64,000 nt of DNA from Micromonospora matsumotoense (GCF_900091525.1 NZ_FMCU01000003.1:124001-188000), one strand, 5' to 3'; shown: positions 32,990-42,117, numbered from the stretch's first letter. Notes: generated by a model not told the origin, from the sequence alone. A program made the numbers and translations.

Positions 32990-35986
32990 TCAGCCGCCGG
33001 AGGACGGTGACGGCGTGGCGGGTGGGTTGCCGCCGGACGGGGCCGCCGGGTTGCCCTGCTGAGCCTGCTGGAAGGCGGTGATCGCCTCGTCCAGCGCCTT
33101 CAACGCCCGGCCGTACCGCTCGAAGTCGCCGGACGCCTGCGCGGCCTTGACCTCGGCGATCGCCGTCTGGACCCGCTGCGCGGCGGCGGCCAGGTCACCG
33201 CTGGGCGGCGGGCTGCTCGCCCCCGCCGAGGGCGAGGCGGAAGGCGAGGCCGAGGGGGAGGTCGGCGGGGGCGGCGTTTCCCCGCCCGGTGGTGGGGTGC
33301 TCCCCTGCCCGGCCCGTTTGCCCTGCTCGACGAGCTGCTTGATGCCGTCGCTGACGTTGTTGGCCAGCACCACGTACGAGCCGCCGTCGCCGTACGACAG
33401 GAGCACCTTCTGCAACAGCGGGTACGCGTCCTGCTGGTTGCTCTTGACGTAGACCGGCTCGACGTAGAGCATCCCGTTGCCGAACGGCAGCGACAGCAGG
33501 TTGCCGTACTGCACCTGCGCCTGGTTGGAGGAGAGCAGGTTCAGCTCGGTCCGGATGGTCGCGTTGTTGGTCATCTGCTGGTGCACCTGCACCGGCCCGG
33601 AGATCCGGGTCTGGTCCGGCAGCTCCAGCACCTCCAGCTTCGGCTGCCCGTCGACGTACGACCCGGAGATCAGCGCGGCGAGGTTCTGCCGGCCGTTCGG
33701 GGTGACCGCCGAGGTGAGCTGGAACCGCGGCGCGTCCTGGTTGGGGAACTGGGTGAACAGGTAGTACGGCGGCTGCTTCTGCCCGCTGTCCGGCGCGTCC
33801 GGCACGTTGGGCACCTGCCAGAAGTCCTGGCCGGAGTAGAAGTCGCCGGGGTTGGTGACGTGGAACTTGGTGAGCAGGTTGCGCTGCACCTTGAACATGT
33901 CGGCCGGGTAGCGGAAGTGCGCGGCCAGGTCGGCCGGGATGGCGCTCTTGGGCAGCACCAGGTCCCCGCCGAACGCCTTGTTCCACGCCTTGAGCACCGG
34001 GTCGCCGTCGTCGAACTCGTAGAGCCGGACGGTGCCGTCGTACGCGTCGACGGTGGCCTTCACCGAGTTGCGCATGTAGTTGACGTTCTCCCGGGCCAGC
34101 TGGAAGGTGCCCCGGTTGGTCAGCTCGTCGGTGGTCTCCTGCTGGAGGTTGATCCGCTCGGCGTACGGGTAGGTCGCCGAGGTGGTGTAGCCGTCGATGA
34201 TCCACTGGACCTTGCCACCCACCACCGCCGGGTACGGGTCGCCGTCCAGGGTGAGGAACGGGGCGACCTTCTCCACCCGGTCCCGGGGGTTACGCACGTA
34301 CAGCAGCTTGGAGTTGTCGTTGACCGCCTCGGAGAGCAGGAAGTTCGTCTCCTGCTCCTTGATCGAGTAGAGCAGCCGCCGGGTGAACGAGCCGATCTCG
34401 ACGCCACCCTCACCGGTGTAGGTGTAGTACTGCTCGCCGCCGGTGGTCGGGGTGGGCCGGTCGAACTCGGCGTTCTTGCCCTCGCCGGCCTGCCCGACGA
34501 TCGCGTAGTCGTCGGCCTGCATCCGCTCGCCGTAGTAGATCCGCGGCTGGCTGGCCGGGATCTGCTCGGCCTGCGAGGAGCACGCCTCCTGGGCCTTCTC
34601 GCCGAGGAAGCCGGAGACGAAGTACGGCTGCCCGCCGCAGACCACCTGGTTGGCCGGGGCCGCGACCAGGCCGTAGCCGTGGGTGTAGACGGTGTGCCGG
34701 TTGATCCAGTTGTTCTGCTGGTCGGTCAGCTCGCCGTAGTTGATCTCCCGGACCCCGACCACGTAGTCGGAGGTCTTGTTCTCCATCGAGTACCGGTCGA
34801 TGTCCAGCTTGGGGCCGAAGTCGTAGAACCCGCGGACCTGCTGGAGCTGGGTGTACGTCTCGGAGACCAGCTGCGGGTCGAGCAGCCGGACGTTCGGCAC
34901 CACCGAGGTGTCGGTGGCCAGGCTGGCCGGTGGCACCAGGTTGCTGGCCGCGTAACCCTTGGCCTGCACCTCGGATATGTCGAACGCGGCGCGGGTGGCG
35001 TCGATGCTGCGCTGGATGTACGGGGCCTCCTTGTCCCGGGCGCTCGGCTTGACCTCGAAGGTCTGCACCGCCCACGGGTAGATGCCACCGATCGCGACGG
35101 CGGAGACCCCGAGCAGGGCCAGCGAGATGCCCGGCCAGACCAGGTTCCGCATCACCGCGTTGGAGAAGACGATGATGGCGATCGCCACCACCACCGAGAT
35201 GTACGCCAGGATCTCCTTCGCCGGCAGCAGCGCGTTGACGTCGGCGTAGCCCGCGCCGTACAGCTTGGCGCCCTCGTTGTACTCCAGCAGCATGGCCCGC
35301 CGGTCCAGCACGTACGCGATGGCCTTGAGCAGGACGAAGAACGCGACCAGCGTGCTCAGGTGGGCCCGCGCGGCGCCGGTCATCCGGTCGCCGACGCCCT
35401 GCAGGCGCACCCCGCCGAAGATGTAGTGCACCGCCAGCGCGCCGATCAGGGCCAGCACCACGGCGGTGAAGCCGACCCCGAGCAGGTAGCGCCAGAACGG
35501 CAGCTGGAAGACGTAGAAGCCGACGTCGATGCCGAACTCCGGGTCCTTGACGCCGAAGTCGCCGCCGTTACGGAACAGCAACCACTGGGACCAGCGGCCC
35601 TGCGCGGAGAGCCCGGCGAACAGGCCGAGCACCACGGCGGTCAGGCTGATCCAGGTGCCGATCCGGGGGGCGAGCAGCATCCGGTACCGCTCCAGGGTGG
35701 CCTGCTCCAGCGAGTGCGGGCGCAGCTTCGGCCGCAGCCGGTAGGCCAGCCACAGGTTGCCGCCCACGAATGCGGCCAGGCCCAGCCCGACGGCGAGGAA
35801 GAGCAGCACCTGGGTCAGCAGCACGCCGGTGAAGACCTGGGTGTAGCGGACCTCGTCGAACCAGAGCCAGTCGGTCCACGCCTGCACCCCCCAGCCGAGC
35901 AGGGTGAACAGGAGGAACACCCCGACCAGGACCCCGATGGTGACGCGTCCGCGCCGACTCATCCTCGGCAGGGGGCTGCTACGCAT
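32990..35986 (-). CDS. UPF0182 family large membrane protein
   Basis: The product has about 998 residues from ATG 35986. The first third holds seven transmembrane helices (starting VTIGVLVGVFLLFTLLGWGV near residue 15, with the family W-T-D-W-L-W-F-D-E-V-x-Y segment right after). The last two thirds are a large extracytoplasmic domain containing the conserved MENKTSDYVVGVREINYGEL stretch and NWINRHTVYTHGYG. A Pro/Ser-rich tail precedes a C-terminal helix. Known in M. tuberculosis as Rv3193c (from memory); function not established. Sequence and size match the family. It is followed upstream by the PDZ-Lon protease gene, 116 bp apart, on the same strand. Confidence 0.93.
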   Translation of the reverse strand: MRSSPLPRMSRRGRVTIGVLVGVFLLFTLLGWGVQAWTDWLWFDEVRYTQVFTGVLLTQVLLFLAVGLGLAAFVGGNLWLAYRLRPKLRPHSLEQATLERYRMLLAPRIGTWISLTAVVLGLFAGLSAQGRWSQWLLFRNGGDFGVKDPEFGIDVGFYVFQLPFWRYLLGVGFTAVVLALIGALAVHYIFGGVRLQGVGDRMTGAARAHLSTLVAFFVLLKAIAYVLDRRAMLLEYNEGAKLYGAGYADVNALLPAKEILAYISVVVAIAIIVFSNAVMRNLVWPGISLALLGVSAVAIGGIYPWAVQTFEVKPSARDKEAPYIQRSIDATRAAFDISEVQAKGYAASNLVPPASLATDTSVVPNVRLLDPQLVSETYTQLQQVRGFYDFGPKLDIDRYSMENKTSDYVVGVREINYGELTDQQNNWINRHTVYTHGYGLVAAPANQVVCGGQPYFVSGFLGEKAQEACSSQAEQIPASQPRIYYGERMQADDYAIVGQAGEGKNAEFDRPTPTTGGEQYYTYTGEGGVEIGSFTRRLLYSIKEQETNFLLSEAVNDNSKLLYVRNPRDRVEKVAPFLTLDGDPYPAVVGGKVQWIIDGYTTSATYPYAERINLQQETTDELTNRGTFQLARENVNYMRNSVKATVDAYDGTVRLYEFDDGDPVLKAWNKAFGGDLVLPKSAIPADLAAHFRYPADMFKVQRNLLTKFHVTNPGDFYSGQDFWQVPNVPDAPDSGQKQPPYYLFTQFPNQDAPRFQLTSAVTPNGRQNLAALISGSYVDGQPKLEVLELPDQTRISGPVQVHQQMTNNATIRTELNLLSSNQAQVQYGNLLSLPFGNGMLYVEPVYVKSNQQDAYPLLQKVLLSYGDGGSYVVLANNVSDGIKQLVEQGKRAGQGSTPPPGGETPPPPTSPSASPSASPSAGASSPPPSGDLAAAAQRVQTAIAEVKAAQASGDFERYGRALKALDEAITAFQQAQQGNPAAPSGGNPPATPSPSSGG

Positions 35987-36102
35987 GGCCACTGTTTGGC
36001 TCCGCACGCTCGATGTGATCGGCTCCGGACAGGCACCCAGAGTACGGGGTGTTCCTGAACGTCTCGGGTCAGGTCGCGCGGGTCGGTCCGGTGGCACCCG
36101 CC

Positions 36103-37116
36103 TCAGCAGCGGATCGGCTCCCCGCCAGCCCGTAACGTGTCCAGGGCGGTCAATGCGTCGTCCAGCGAACCGACCTTGAGCATGGGCAGGCCCGACTGCG
36201 GGTTGCGGACCGCCTCGGCGCAGTTGTCGGCGGGGACCAGGAACACCTTGGCACCGGCCTTCTTCGCCCCGACCAGCTTCTGGGCGATGCCGCCGATCGG
36301 GCCGACCCGACCCTCGTCGTCGATGGTGCCGGTCCCGGCGATGACCTTCCCGCCGGTGAGATCCTCCGGCTTGAGCTTGTCGATGATGCCGAGGGCGAAC
36401 ATCAGCCCGGCGCTCGGACCGCCGATGTCGTTCAGATCGATCTTCAGGGTGAACGGGTGCGGCTGCCGCTGGTCGGGGACCACCCCGATGCGCGGCCGGC
36501 CGTCCTGTTCCCGGCTGGTCACGGTGGCGGTGCCGGGGGTGCCGTCGCGGACGTACCCGATGCTCAGCGCGGTGCCGGCGGGCTTGCCCCGGACCAGCTC
36601 CACCAGCCGGGTCGCGGAGGTGACCTTCGCGCCGTCGACGGTGGCGACCACGTCACCGGCCTTCAACGCGCCGGCCGCCGGCCCGTCCGCGGCCACCTCC
36701 TTCGCCACCACCTCGACCGGGTAGCCGAGCTTGACCAGCGCGGCGGTCTCCGCGCTGCTCTGCGAGTTCTGGAAGTCCTCGGCGTTGCGCTTCTCGACCT
36801 CCTCCTGCGACTCGCCCGGCGGGTAGACCAGCTCCCGGGGCACCACCGCCTCGTCCTTCGACAGCCAGCCGACGATCGCGGCGCGCAGTTTCACCGTCGG
36901 TTGCACGCCGACCGTGGTCATCCGGAGCTGACCGGCGGAGGTGGACGTCTCCCGGCCGCTGATCTGGATGACCTCCCTGCCGTCGGAGGTGCCGAGGGTG
37001 TTCACCGTCGGCCCGGGACCGAGCACCACGTACGGGATGGGCGCGCCGAGCACGCCGATGCTCAGCAGGGTGGTGAGCAGAGCACCGAGGAGGACGGTCA
37101 CGCCACGACGTCTCAT
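36103..37116 (-). CDS. Membrane-anchored PDZ domain Lon-type (S16) serine protease
   Basis: The product has 337 residues from ATG 37116 (the frame is open to 37275 but that part is Arg-rich noise). One N-terminal transmembrane helix (VTVLLGALLTTLLSIGVLG, about 6-25) anchors it, with the rest outside. A PDZ domain (about 130-200, AAGALKAGDVVATVDGAKV) is followed by a Lon proteolytic domain with the catalytic Ser in GGPSAGLMFALG and Lys in GGIAQKLVGAKKAG. This Ser-Lys dyad is intact. It corresponds to M. tuberculosis Rv3194c by synteny and layout (from memory). It is divergent from the DUF2342 gene at 37230. Confidence 0.93.
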   Translation of the reverse strand: MRRRGVTVLLGALLTTLLSIGVLGAPIPYVVLGPGPTVNTLGTSDGREVIQISGRETSTSAGQLRMTTVGVQPTVKLRAAIVGWLSKDEAVVPRELVYPPGESQEEVEKRNAEDFQNSQSSAETAALVKLGYPVEVVAKEVAADGPAAGALKAGDVVATVDGAKVTSATRLVELVRGKPAGTALSIGYVRDGTPGTATVTSREQDGRPRIGVVPDQRQPHPFTLKIDLNDIGGPSAGLMFALGIIDKLKPEDLTGGKVIAGTGTIDDEGRVGPIGGIAQKLVGAKKAGAKVFLVPADNCAEAVRNPQSGLPMLKVGSLDDALTALDTLRAGGEPIRC

Positions 37117-37229
37117 GCGGCAGAGCGTACCGACCGGGGGTGGCGACACCGGCAGGCTGCGGCGGACTTCGCCCTCAGCGCAACGCCAGCAGCGGTTACC
37201 AGGGGCGCGGCGCGCGTACCGTAGACGTC

Positions 37230-38528
37230 GTGCCTGATATTCCGTTCGGTTTCGCGCTCCCGGGTGGGCAACCACCAGACCCCAACGATCCCGCGCAGAT
37301 GCAGCAGTTCATGTCGCAGTTGCAGCACCTGCTCTCCGCGCCGGGCAGCGGGCCGGTCAACTGGGACCTGGCCCGCCAGGTGGCCGCCAGCCAGCTCGCC
37401 GCCACGGGTGACCCGATGGCCTCACCGTACGAGCGGCACGCGGTGGAGGAGGCGCTGCGCCTGGCCGACCTCTGGTTGGAGCCGGCGTCGGCCTGGCCGA
37501 CCGGCATCCGCACCTCCGTGGCGTGGAACCGCAACGAGTGGATCTACAAGACGCTGGACGTCTGGCGCAAGCTCTGCGACCCGGTGGCCAGCCGGATGGT
37601 CGGCGCGATGGGCGACCTGGTCCCGCCGGAGGCCCGCGCCCAGCTCGGTCCGATGCAGTCGATGGTCGCCACCCTGGGCGGGGCGCTCTTCGGCGGCCAG
37701 CTCGGCCAGGCGCTCGGCCAGCTCGCCGCCGAGGTGCTCTCCGCCGGTGACATCGGCCTGCCGCTCGGCCCGGCCGGCACCGCCGCGCTGATCCCGGCCA
37801 ACATCCGGGTGTACGGCGAGGGCCTGGAGCTGCCCGAGGACGAGGTGCGCCTCTACGTCGCCCTGCGCGAGGCGGCCCACCAGCGGCTCTTCGAGCACGT
37901 CCCGTGGCTGCGCGGGCACGTGCTGGCCGCGGTGGAGAACTACGCGTCCGGCATCCGGGTCAACCGGGAGGCGATCGAGGAGGCGATGGGCCGGGTCGAC
38001 CCGACCGACCCGGAGTCGATGCAGGCGATCGCCCTGGAGGGGATCTTCACCCCGGAGGACACCCCGGCGCAGAAGGCGTCCCTGGCCCGACTGGAGACGG
38101 TGCTCGCGCTGGTCGAGGGCTGGGTCTGCCACGTGGTGGACAACGCCGCGACGGATCGGCTGCCCAACGTGGTCCGCCTCGGTGAGGCGTTCCGTCGTCG
38201 CCGGGCGGCCGGTGGGCCGGCCGAGCAGACCTTCGCCGCCCTGGTCGGGTTGGAGCTGCGTCCGCGTCGGCTGCGGGAGGCGTCGGCGCTGTGGGCGGCG
38301 CTGACCGAGCACCGGGGCATCGCCGGCCGGGACGCGGTCTGGGGCCACCCCGACCTGCTCCCCTCGGACGCGGACTTCGCCGACCCGGTGGCCTTCGCGA
38401 CCACCTCGACGGATCTCGACGACGAGCTGGCCAACTTCGACTTCACCGCTCCCGGGGGCCCCGAGGAGCAGGCGCCGGGCAGCCGGCCCCGCCCCGACGA
38501 CACCGACGGCGACGCCGACCGGTCCTGA
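37230..38528 (+). CDS. Zinc-dependent hydrolase/metalloprotease of the DUF2342 family
   Basis: The product has 432 residues from GTG 37230. A disordered Pro/Gly-rich start is followed by the conserved NWDLARQVAASQLAATGDP segment, a helical core and the putative metal-binding motif REAAHQRLFEHVPWLRGHVL (about 212-231) with EGWVCHVVDNA about 80 residues later. The family is described as zinc-dependent metalloprotease or F420-associated hydrolase, without established substrate. It matches the M. tuberculosis Rv3195 position in the conserved gene order (from memory). The C-terminus is acidic and disordered. It ends just before a tandem repeat array. Confidence 0.9.
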   Translation: MPDIPFGFALPGGQPPDPNDPAQMQQFMSQLQHLLSAPGSGPVNWDLARQVAASQLAATGDPMASPYERHAVEEALRLADLWLEPASAWPTGIRTSVAWNRNEWIYKTLDVWRKLCDPVASRMVGAMGDLVPPEARAQLGPMQSMVATLGGALFGGQLGQALGQLAAEVLSAGDIGLPLGPAGTAALIPANIRVYGEGLELPEDEVRLYVALREAAHQRLFEHVPWLRGHVLAAVENYASGIRVNREAIEEAMGRVDPTDPESMQAIALEGIFTPEDTPAQKASLARLETVLALVEGWVCHVVDNAATDRLPNVVRLGEAFRRRRAAGGPAEQTFAALVGLELRPRRLREASALWAALTEHRGIAGRDAVWGHPDLLPSDADFADPVAFATTSTDLDDELANFDFTAPGGPEEQAPGSRPRPDDTDGDADRS

Positions 38529-38583
38529 CCCGCTTCGGACCAGCCGCGACACCGGCCGGACCCGCCCGATCCCCGGGCAGGTC

Positions 38584-38835
38584 CGGCCGGTCGCCGTTGG
38601 CCGGTCGCCGTTGGCCGGTCGCCGGTGGCCGGTCGCCGGTGGCCGGTGGCCGGTGGCCGGTCGCCGGTGGCCGGTGGCCGGTCGCCGGTGGCCGGTGGCC
38701 GGTAGATCGCGGTGGCCGGTCAGGCCGACGTCGGGCGGCGGCAACCCGGCTGCCGGCCGGTCAGGGGCGGTGGCCGGTGGCCGGTCAGGGGCGGTGGCCG
38801 GTCAGGGGCGGTGGCCGGTCAGGGGCGGTGGCCGG
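38584..38835. repeat. Tandem repeat array between convergent genes
   Basis: The first part, about 38584-38705, consists of short units of ggccggtcgccg and ggccggtggcc in irregular alternation. The second, 38758-38835, has a 17-bp unit tcaggggcggtggccgg recurring about four times. The last unit supplies the stop codon (TCA on the plus strand) of the gene at 38819-39421. No spacer sequences of uniform length exist, so it is not a CRISPR array. Confidence 0.9.
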
Positions 38836-39421
38836 AGAGCAGGGCGCGGGTGGCCTCCCAGCCCTCTACCGCGGGGTCCAGGGCGGCCAGGTCGGCCGGG
38901 CCGCGCAGCCGGTGCCAGCCGGGCGTGACCGCCACGTCGGTCGGGGCGGGTGCCGCGCGACGCAGGTCCGCCGGCCCGGCGACGTTCAGGTCCAGCGCCG
39001 GCAGCCAGCCGGGTACGGGTAACCGGCACGCCACGCCGAGCAGTCCCGCGCCGCTACCCTCGACCGGCGCGACGGCGACGGGTCGGCTGGTCAACGGTCG
39101 GAGCAGCTTGCCGAGGGTCAGCCCCGGCAGGTCGGGGGCGTCGGCGGCGACCACGGCGGCCTGGTCGTACCCGTCGAGGCCGGCCAGCGCGGCGGTCACG
39201 GTCGGCTCGGGCACCTCGTGCACAGGGGTGTCGGGCCAGCGCACCGCGTCGGCCAGCCAGCGGTCGGCCGGGGTCACCGCGAGCGCGGTCTCCACCTCGG
39301 CGAGGGTGGCGAGCAGGTCCACCACGTCCTCGGCCAGCGCGGTACGCCACTGCGTCAGCTCGACGCCGGGCGGCGACCAGGTAACCGGACCGAGCAACGC
39401 CACCACCACCCGTCGGACCAT
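38819..39421 (-). CDS. Nucleotidyltransferase-like (DUF2064/MobA-CofC fold) protein
   Basis: The product has 200 residues. The pattern AALAGLDGYDQAAVVAADAPDLPGLTLGKLL at about 80-112 (quoted in parts: AAVVAADAPDLPG) resembles the metal-binding D-x-D/P-D-L-P step of GT-A type nucleotidyltransferases, followed by RPVAVAPVEGSGAGLLGVAC, similar to the product-checking strand of MobA/CofC proteins. The N-terminal G-G-x-S-x-R nucleotide loop of true MobA is absent, since the protein begins MVRRVVVALLGPV. It could be a degenerate or accessory member. The stop codon lies in a tandem repeat unit, so the tail (LLSGHRP) is partly repeat-encoded. Confidence 0.6.
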   Translation of the reverse strand: MVRRVVVALLGPVTWSPPGVELTQWRTALAEDVVDLLATLAEVETALAVTPADRWLADAVRWPDTPVHEVPEPTVTAALAGLDGYDQAAVVAADAPDLPGLTLGKLLRPLTSRPVAVAPVEGSGAGLLGVACRLPVPGWLPALDLNVAGPADLRRAAPAPTDVAVTPGWHRLRGPADLAALDPAVEGWEATRALLSGHRP

Positions 39422-39450
39422 CCCCCGACCCTAGTGGGCGCGGCGTCCGT

Positions 39451-39525
39451 GATCGACTCCCGTGGGCCGAAATGGTGCCATCGACGCCCGCTGGACCCCG
39501 CTACCTGCGCCCAGAAGAGTTGATC
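39451..39525. repeat. Degenerate palindromic element, relative of the one at 59651
   Basis: The arms gatcgactcccgtgggc (left) and gcccagaagagttgatc (right) pair imperfectly across about 40 bases. The left arm shares gatcgactc and gtgggccga with the large palindrome at 59651-59727, with the same spacing. It lies in a 152-bp gap between two leftward genes. Confidence 0.5.
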
Positions 39526-39573
39526 AAGATTTGGCAGGCTGGGGAGCCGGGCGACGGAGGCGGCGGGAGGGGT

Positions 39574-40104
39574 TCAGCCGGGGACCGGGACGGCGGAGGC
39601 GGCGGCGACCCCCTCCAGATAGCCCCGCGCCCGTTCGGTCTTGGCGTACCGGCCGACCAGGGCCCAGAAGCGGGTGTTGTGGCTCGGCACGATGAGGTGC
39701 GCCAACTCGTGCAGCAGCACGTAGTCGAGCACCCAGTCGGGCATGTCCTGGAGCCGGTGCGAGATCCGGATGGTCCGGTCGGCGGGGGTGCAGGAACCCC
39801 ATCGGCCGTTCTGGTTGGTGACCCACCGGACGCTGGCCGGCAGGGTCTCGCCGCCCTGGTCGGACAGGTACAGGTTGATCAATCGGAGGGCCCGGTCGAG
39901 CAGCTCGTTGTCGTTGCGGGCCAGCCGGCCCTCCCGGGCGGCGAGCCGGGCGAGCATCCGGTCGACCCACTCGCTCTCCTCAGCCCGGGAGAACTGGTCC
40001 GGGATGAGCACCACGACCCGTTCGCCGTCCCGGTAGGCGGACACCGTCCGTCGCCGGCGCTGACTGCGCCGTACCTCGACGACTGGCTTCCGCGCCGCCG
40101 CCAT
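39574..40104 (-). CDS. YgjP/SprT-like zinc metallopeptidase (DUF45, M48-type)
   Basis: The product has 176 residues from ATG 40104. The catalytic zinc motif HELAH lies at about residue 138 (VLDYVLLHELAHLIVPSHNT) with the third ligand His in the following SHNTRFW stretch, and the upstream WGSCTPADRTIRISHRLQDM segment is the family signature. The protein is cytosolic with a basic N-terminus. Physiological substrate unknown. The frame extends upstream to 40173 without a ribosome site. It is not in an evident operon. Confidence 0.9.
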   Translation of the reverse strand: MAAARKPVVEVRRSQRRRRTVSAYRDGERVVVLIPDQFSRAEESEWVDRMLARLAAREGRLARNDNELLDRALRLINLYLSDQGGETLPASVRWVTNQNGRWGSCTPADRTIRISHRLQDMPDWVLDYVLLHELAHLIVPSHNTRFWALVGRYAKTERARGYLEGVAAASAVPVPG

Positions 40105-40615
40105 CAGTGGGCCGCGCAGCCGTGGTTTCCTGCCACGAGGGAAAGCTAATGCGTACTGACCAGGGGTCCGCAAGGGTCAACACCCCGACACGCGCCCGGA
40201 AAATGGTGGTTGATAGTAAGGAGTCCGAAAAAAACTGGTGGTGACCATGAGGCTGGACCCTCGTCACCCTTCGTGGCGACCCCGACAGCCCACGTCGGGC
40301 GCGATCTCCACGGTAGGTGATCGGCCCCGCCGACGCCGCCGCACCCCCGTCCGGGGGACCTCCCACAGGCCTCCACACGGCGTGTCCCCGGCAAACTCAC
40401 TTATCCCGCCTATTTCGGGATGCACACTCTCGACGTCGACTTGCTCACAGTGTCGATGCACAGCTGACATGGAACCGCCCAGAGCTGGGTAGGGTCCGCC
40501 AACCGGCGGTCACGTGGGTGGCCGCGGAGAAGGACCCGGCGCCGCGCCCCGCGTGGCCTGCCGCCGGGAGAACCGCCGGACCGACGTGCCCGGCGGACGA
40601 GACGAGGAGGCTATC
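40105..40615. other. 511-bp intergenic region, no gene recognised
   Basis: Less GC-rich than its surroundings, with several A-runs (aaaatgg, gaaaaaaac near 40200-40232) and ttgatagtaag near 40212. It must contain the promoters for the leftward peptidase and the rightward DUF5679 gene. A ctgaca at 40463 and taggg at 40490 could be a -35/-10 pair, but the spacing is long, so this is weak. Short open frames here look non-coding. Confidence 0.5.
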
Positions 40616-40783
40616 GTGGCCGACCAGGCCCAGACCTACAACGGTTACTGCGTGAAGTGCAAGGAGAAGCGGGACTTCGAGGGGCACGTCGAGGTCTCGA
40701 AGACCGGGATGAACATGGCCAAGGGCAAGTGTCCGGTGTGCGGCACAACAGTGAACCGCATCCTGGGCAAGGCCAAGGTCTGA
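40616..40783 (+). CDS. DUF5679 small zinc-binding protein
   Basis: The product has 55 residues. Two C-x-x-C knuckles, YCVKCKEK at residues 11-18 and GKCPVCGTT near 37-45, form a small zinc ribbon, with the GMNMAKGKCPVCGTTVNRIL segment typical of DUF5679. The C-terminus is basic (LGKAKV). GTG 40616 is preceded by GACGAGGAGG 5 bp away. The protein is small, probably cytosolic and nucleic-acid associated. Function not known. It is followed by a region with DnaA boxes. Confidence 0.9.
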   Translation: MADQAQTYNGYCVKCKEKRDFEGHVEVSKTGMNMAKGKCPVCGTTVNRILGKAKV

Positions 40784-40935
40784 CCCGTCCGGGTACGACG
40801 CGGGAGGGGCGGCCGGTGGGTCCGCCCCTCCCGCACGTCCGGGCGGTCGCCGCCGACAGGTGGTCGGGCGGTTGCCGCTGACAGGTGGTCGGACAGCCCC
40901 GCTCTGTCAGCTGCCCGACATGACTCGCCGTAAGC

Positions 40936-40997
40936 TGTGGATAACTCGCCAAGCTCTGTGGACAACGCTGGATCTGGCGCTGCGCGCCTGTGGACAA
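40936..40997. promoter_or_regulatory. Cluster of three phased DnaA boxes
   Basis: The plus strand reads tgtggataa at 40936, tgtggacaa at 40957 and tgtggacaa at 40989. These are the complements of the bacterial DnaA box TTATCCACA and the actinobacterial form TTGTCCACA. All are in one orientation, 21 and 32 bp apart, close to two and three helix turns. They lie between the DUF5679 gene and the ThiF-like gene at 41038. Two 23-bp near-repeats containing gacaggtggtcgg lie just upstream (about 40848-40893). Confidence 0.6.
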
Positions 40998-41037
40998 CGA
41001 TCGACGCACCGCAGGGTTTCGGTCACGATTCGTCATC

Positions 41038-42117
41038 ATGACCCCATCCCCTCCCGCACCCTCCCGCACCCCGCTGCTCCGCCCCGCCCTGCTACCGGGC
41101 CTGACCCGGCTCTGGCGCGACCGGCACACCCTGCAACTGGGGATGAGTCCGGGCCGGGCCGTGCTGCTGGAGGTGACCGACTCACGGGTCACCCGACTGC
41201 TCGACCTGCTCGACGGCACCCGGAGCGTGCGCGGCATCCTGGCGGACGCGGCGAACGCCCGGGTCGACCCCGGCCAGGCGCGCGGGCTGCTCGACACGCT
41301 GCACGCCGCCGGGCTGGTCGTACCCGCACACACCCTGCTTCCCCGGGACCTGACCGGCCCGGACCGGGCCCGGCTCGCCGCGGAGGCCGGTGCGCTCGCC
41401 CTGGCCTCCACCGCCCTGCCCGGCACCCCCGCCCAGGTGCTCCGCCGCCGGCGTGTCGCCCGGGTGGTGGTGGCCGGGGCGGGCCGGCTCGGCGCGCCCG
41501 TCGCCGTGGCCCTGGCCCAGGCCGGCGTGGGGCACGTGGCCACCGAGCTGACCGGCCCGGTGGACCCGGTCGACCTGGTCGGCACCGGGCTGGCCGCAGC
41601 CGACGTGGGGCAACCGCTGGCCGGGGCGGTCCGGGCCGCCATCGCCCGCGCCGCCCCGGGCACCCGGACCCACCCGGCCGGCCGCCGCCGGGTCGCACTG
41701 GTGGTGCACCTCGGCACGGACCGCCCGGCGGACCTGCTCGCCACCGGGTACGCCCGGCGTCGCCAGCCGCACCTGCTGGTCACCCTCCGGGAGGGGACAC
41801 CGGTGGTGGGTCCCCTGGTCCGGCCGCCGGTGGGCCCCTGCCTGCACTGCCTCGACCTGCACCGCACCGATCGCGACCCGGGCTGGCCCGGACTGGCCGC
41901 GCAGCTCGCCACCGGCCCGGCCAGCCGCTCCTGCGGCACCGCCACCCTGCTCAGCGCCGTCGGCTACGCGGTCGCCGAGGCGCTGACCCAGGTCGACGGC
42001 GGCACCCCGGAAACGGTGGGCTGCGCGGTGGAGATCGGGCCCGCCGGTCGGTTCCGACGTCGAGCCTGGGCCCCGCACCCCGGCTGCTCCTGCTCCGGCA
42101 CCGGTCGCCGTGGGTGA
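41038..42117 (+). CDS. ThiF/E1-like adenylating-type protein with winged-helix head
   Basis: The product has 359 residues from ATG 41038. Residues 10-100 form a winged-helix-like domain (TLQLGMSPGRAVLLEVTD, then LLDLLDGTRSVRGIL) as in RiPP-maturation ThiF proteins. A Rossmann segment with G-x-G-x-x-G (VVVAGAGRLGAPVAVALAQA) begins near residue 138. Structural zinc cysteines occur as GPCLHCLDLH (about 265) and HPGCSCSG near the C-terminus. E1-like proteins usually adenylate a carrier peptide; the ATP-binding arginine is not identified with certainty. No YcaO partner or precursor peptide is nearby. By position it corresponds to M. tuberculosis Rv3196 (from memory). Confidence 0.78.
   Translation: MTPSPPAPSRTPLLRPALLPGLTRLWRDRHTLQLGMSPGRAVLLEVTDSRVTRLLDLLDGTRSVRGILADAANARVDPGQARGLLDTLHAAGLVVPAHTLLPRDLTGPDRARLAAEAGALALASTALPGTPAQVLRRRRVARVVVAGAGRLGAPVAVALAQAGVGHVATELTGPVDPVDLVGTGLAAADVGQPLAGAVRAAIARAAPGTRTHPAGRRRVALVVHLGTDRPADLLATGYARRRQPHLLVTLREGTPVVGPLVRPPVGPCLHCLDLHRTDRDPGWPGLAAQLATGPASRSCGTATLLSAVGYAVAEALTQVDGGTPETVGCAVEIGPAGRFRRRAWAPHPGCSCSGTGRRG

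Noticed and set aside
38584-38835. Repeat array resembling CRISPR
   Set aside because: Units are 11-17 bp and contiguous, with no spacers and no cas genes in the window.
41038-42117. RiPP biosynthetic gene cluster
   Set aside because: Only the ThiF-like gene is present; no YcaO, precursor peptide, protease or transporter is linked.
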